A DNA stretch of 6,798 nt from the NCBI GenBank assembly GCA_934254915.1, contig CAKQMH010000019.1:1-6798 (forward strand), written 5' to 3'. Position 1 is the first letter of the stretch, and each line of letters starts with the position of its first letter. A program made the position numbers and the translations under genes. Shown here in pieces: positions 6,360 through 6,798 of this stretch. The notes beneath the pieces were generated by a model that was not told where the DNA came from, did no database searches, and worked only from the letters and a program-made list of their open reading frames with translations. The DNA comes from an uncultured Alphaproteobacteria bacterium. GTDB lineage: Bacteria; Pseudomonadota; Alphaproteobacteria; RF32; CAG-239.

Positions 6360-6560
6360 AATCGCGGTTAACATATATAAAGTATATAAAATAAATGATA
6401 AGTTGTCAGGGAAAATTCGAACCAGGTGTTGCAGCCTTAATTATAAAGACGAATCTTGAGGGGCAGAATCTGCTTTGAGGAATCGCAACTTTAGTGAAAA
6501 TAAGGCGTACCGCGGAGTTATATACAGGCTGTTATAGCCTAAAAGCGAGATTTAAAAAGC
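6360..6560. other. Intergenic stretch without a recognisable gene
   Basis: This lies between the infC promoter and the right-facing tandem promoters. Positions 6364-6400 are very AT-rich. Positions 6401-6545 are richer in GC and contain small potential hairpins: GTTGC (6428-6432) with GCAAC (6485-6489), GCAG/CTGC at 6463-6473, and AGGCT/AGCCT at 6526-6540. They also contain three spaced GAATC units starting at 6451, 6466 and 6480. I could not match it to tRNA, tmRNA, 6S RNA, SRP RNA or RNase P RNA. One plus-strand frame (6395 onward) is open except for a single TGA, and might be a gene remnant or chance. Confidence 0.4.
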
Positions 6561-6589
6561 TTGACTCAAAAATTTTTTTAATTTATTAT
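6561..6589 (+). promoter_or_regulatory. Upstream tandem promoter (putative rrn P1)
   Basis: TTGACT (6561-6566), a 17-base spacer and TATTAT (6584-6589) make a near-consensus sigma-70 promoter reading out of the window. The spacer is almost pure A/T. It lies 92 bases upstream of a second strong promoter in the same direction, the tandem arrangement common ahead of rRNA operons. Confidence 0.6.
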
Positions 6590-6652
6590 CAAGCAAGTTC
6601 AAACGGTTAAAGTCTTTTTCACAGAAATCGTAATTTTTTTTGAAAAAAGATG

Positions 6653-6681
6653 TTGACATATCGGGATGAGTGTCATATAAA
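6653..6681 (+). promoter_or_regulatory. Strong downstream promoter (putative rrn P2)
   Basis: A consensus -35, TTGACA (6653-6658), is followed after exactly 17 bases by TATAAA (6676-6681). The upstream 20 bases are A/T tracts resembling an UP element. Downstream of the -10 the sequence turns GC-rich (CCACCTCGC), like the GC discriminator of stringently controlled rRNA promoters. The start of transcription would be near 6688. Confidence 0.75.
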
Positions 6682-6687
6682 CCACCT

Positions 6688-6798
6688 CGCTGACGTTGAG
6701 AGGCTTACTTCAAAACGTCACGGTTATAAGAGATAGTGAATAGAGAGAAGAGGATACGCAGGCAGTGATTATCGAAGATGATAAAGTCTGTGTATTAA
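6688..6798 (+). ncRNA. Probable rRNA operon leader (pre-16S), partial
   Basis: This sequence follows the strong promoter, has no open reading frame of note and opens with a hairpin, TGACGTT (6691-6697) pairing with AACGTCA (6714-6720). The later purine-rich part (GAGAGAAGAGGATACGCAGGC, around 6751-6772, and GATGATAAAGTC) resembles, from memory, leader sequences of alphaproteobacterial rRNA operons just before the 16S gene. The 16S start itself (AGAGTTTGATC) is not in the window and no clear boxA is visible, so this assignment rests on the promoters and on resemblance. Confidence 0.5.

Noticed and set aside
6412..6430. TTCGAA resembling a tRNA or tmRNA T-loop
   Set aside because: The flanking bases do not form the five-base-pair T stem on either strand, and no acceptor or anticodon arm can be fitted.
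1..6798. CRISPR array, integrase, toxin-antitoxin or phage genes
   Set aside because: I saw no regularly spaced direct repeats and no genes of these kinds on either strand.

Overview
The window reads as a moderately AT-rich alphaproteobacterial chromosome segment. The main grounds are the sequences I recognise as alphaproteobacterial: TolQ, TolR and TolA in tandem, a flagellin N-terminus carrying an ATGLKVNSAIDNPSS-type segment, and an IF3 with the C-terminal style of that class. A gut or host-associated lineage with a reduced genome is possible, but I cannot place it more precisely from sequence alone.

Layout, left to right. Positions 1-302 (minus) hold the first 100 codons of a flagellin gene cut by the window edge. 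The 376-base gap that follows (303-678) separates flagellin from the divergent tolQ. It contains a 134-bp MITE-like inverted-repeat element (390-523), a detached second copy of that element's outer end (537-554), and a plausible tolQ promoter (606-633). Positions 679-3552 (plus) form a tight operon: tolQ, tolR, tolA and a multi-pass membrane protein of unknown function, with gaps of 2, 7 and 18 bases. The last gene runs 9 bases into the convergent ligA gene. ligA (5625-3544, minus) is complete, with all domains. Upstream of it are a candidate promoter and then a strong intrinsic terminator that closes infC. infC (6291-5749, minus) has no usable ATG, GTG or TTG at its true N-terminus and appears to start at ATA, positioned behind a perfect Shine-Dalgarno sequence. 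The right-hand 490 bases carry the infC promoter, an unexplained stretch, and two strong tandem sigma-70 promoters pointing right, followed by a leader that looks like the start of a ribosomal RNA operon (the 16S gene itself would lie beyond the window).

How the genes work together. TolQ and TolR form the proton-driven motor of the Tol-Pal envelope system, and TolA is the periplasm-spanning arm it energises. The usual partners TolB and Pal, and YbgC, are not in this window; the position after tolA is taken by the unknown membrane protein. LigA (replication and repair) and IF3 (translation initiation) are housekeeping genes transcribed toward the tol operon as separate units. The left end falls in a flagellin gene and the right end just before a probable rRNA operon. 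Both are commonly multicopy, so the ends may be assembly breaks at repeats (inference).

I did not find a convincing new multi-gene system. The items most worth a second look are the ATA-started infC, the mobile-like inverted repeat, the unknown membrane protein in the tol operon, and the unexplained DNA between infC and the putative rRNA promoters.
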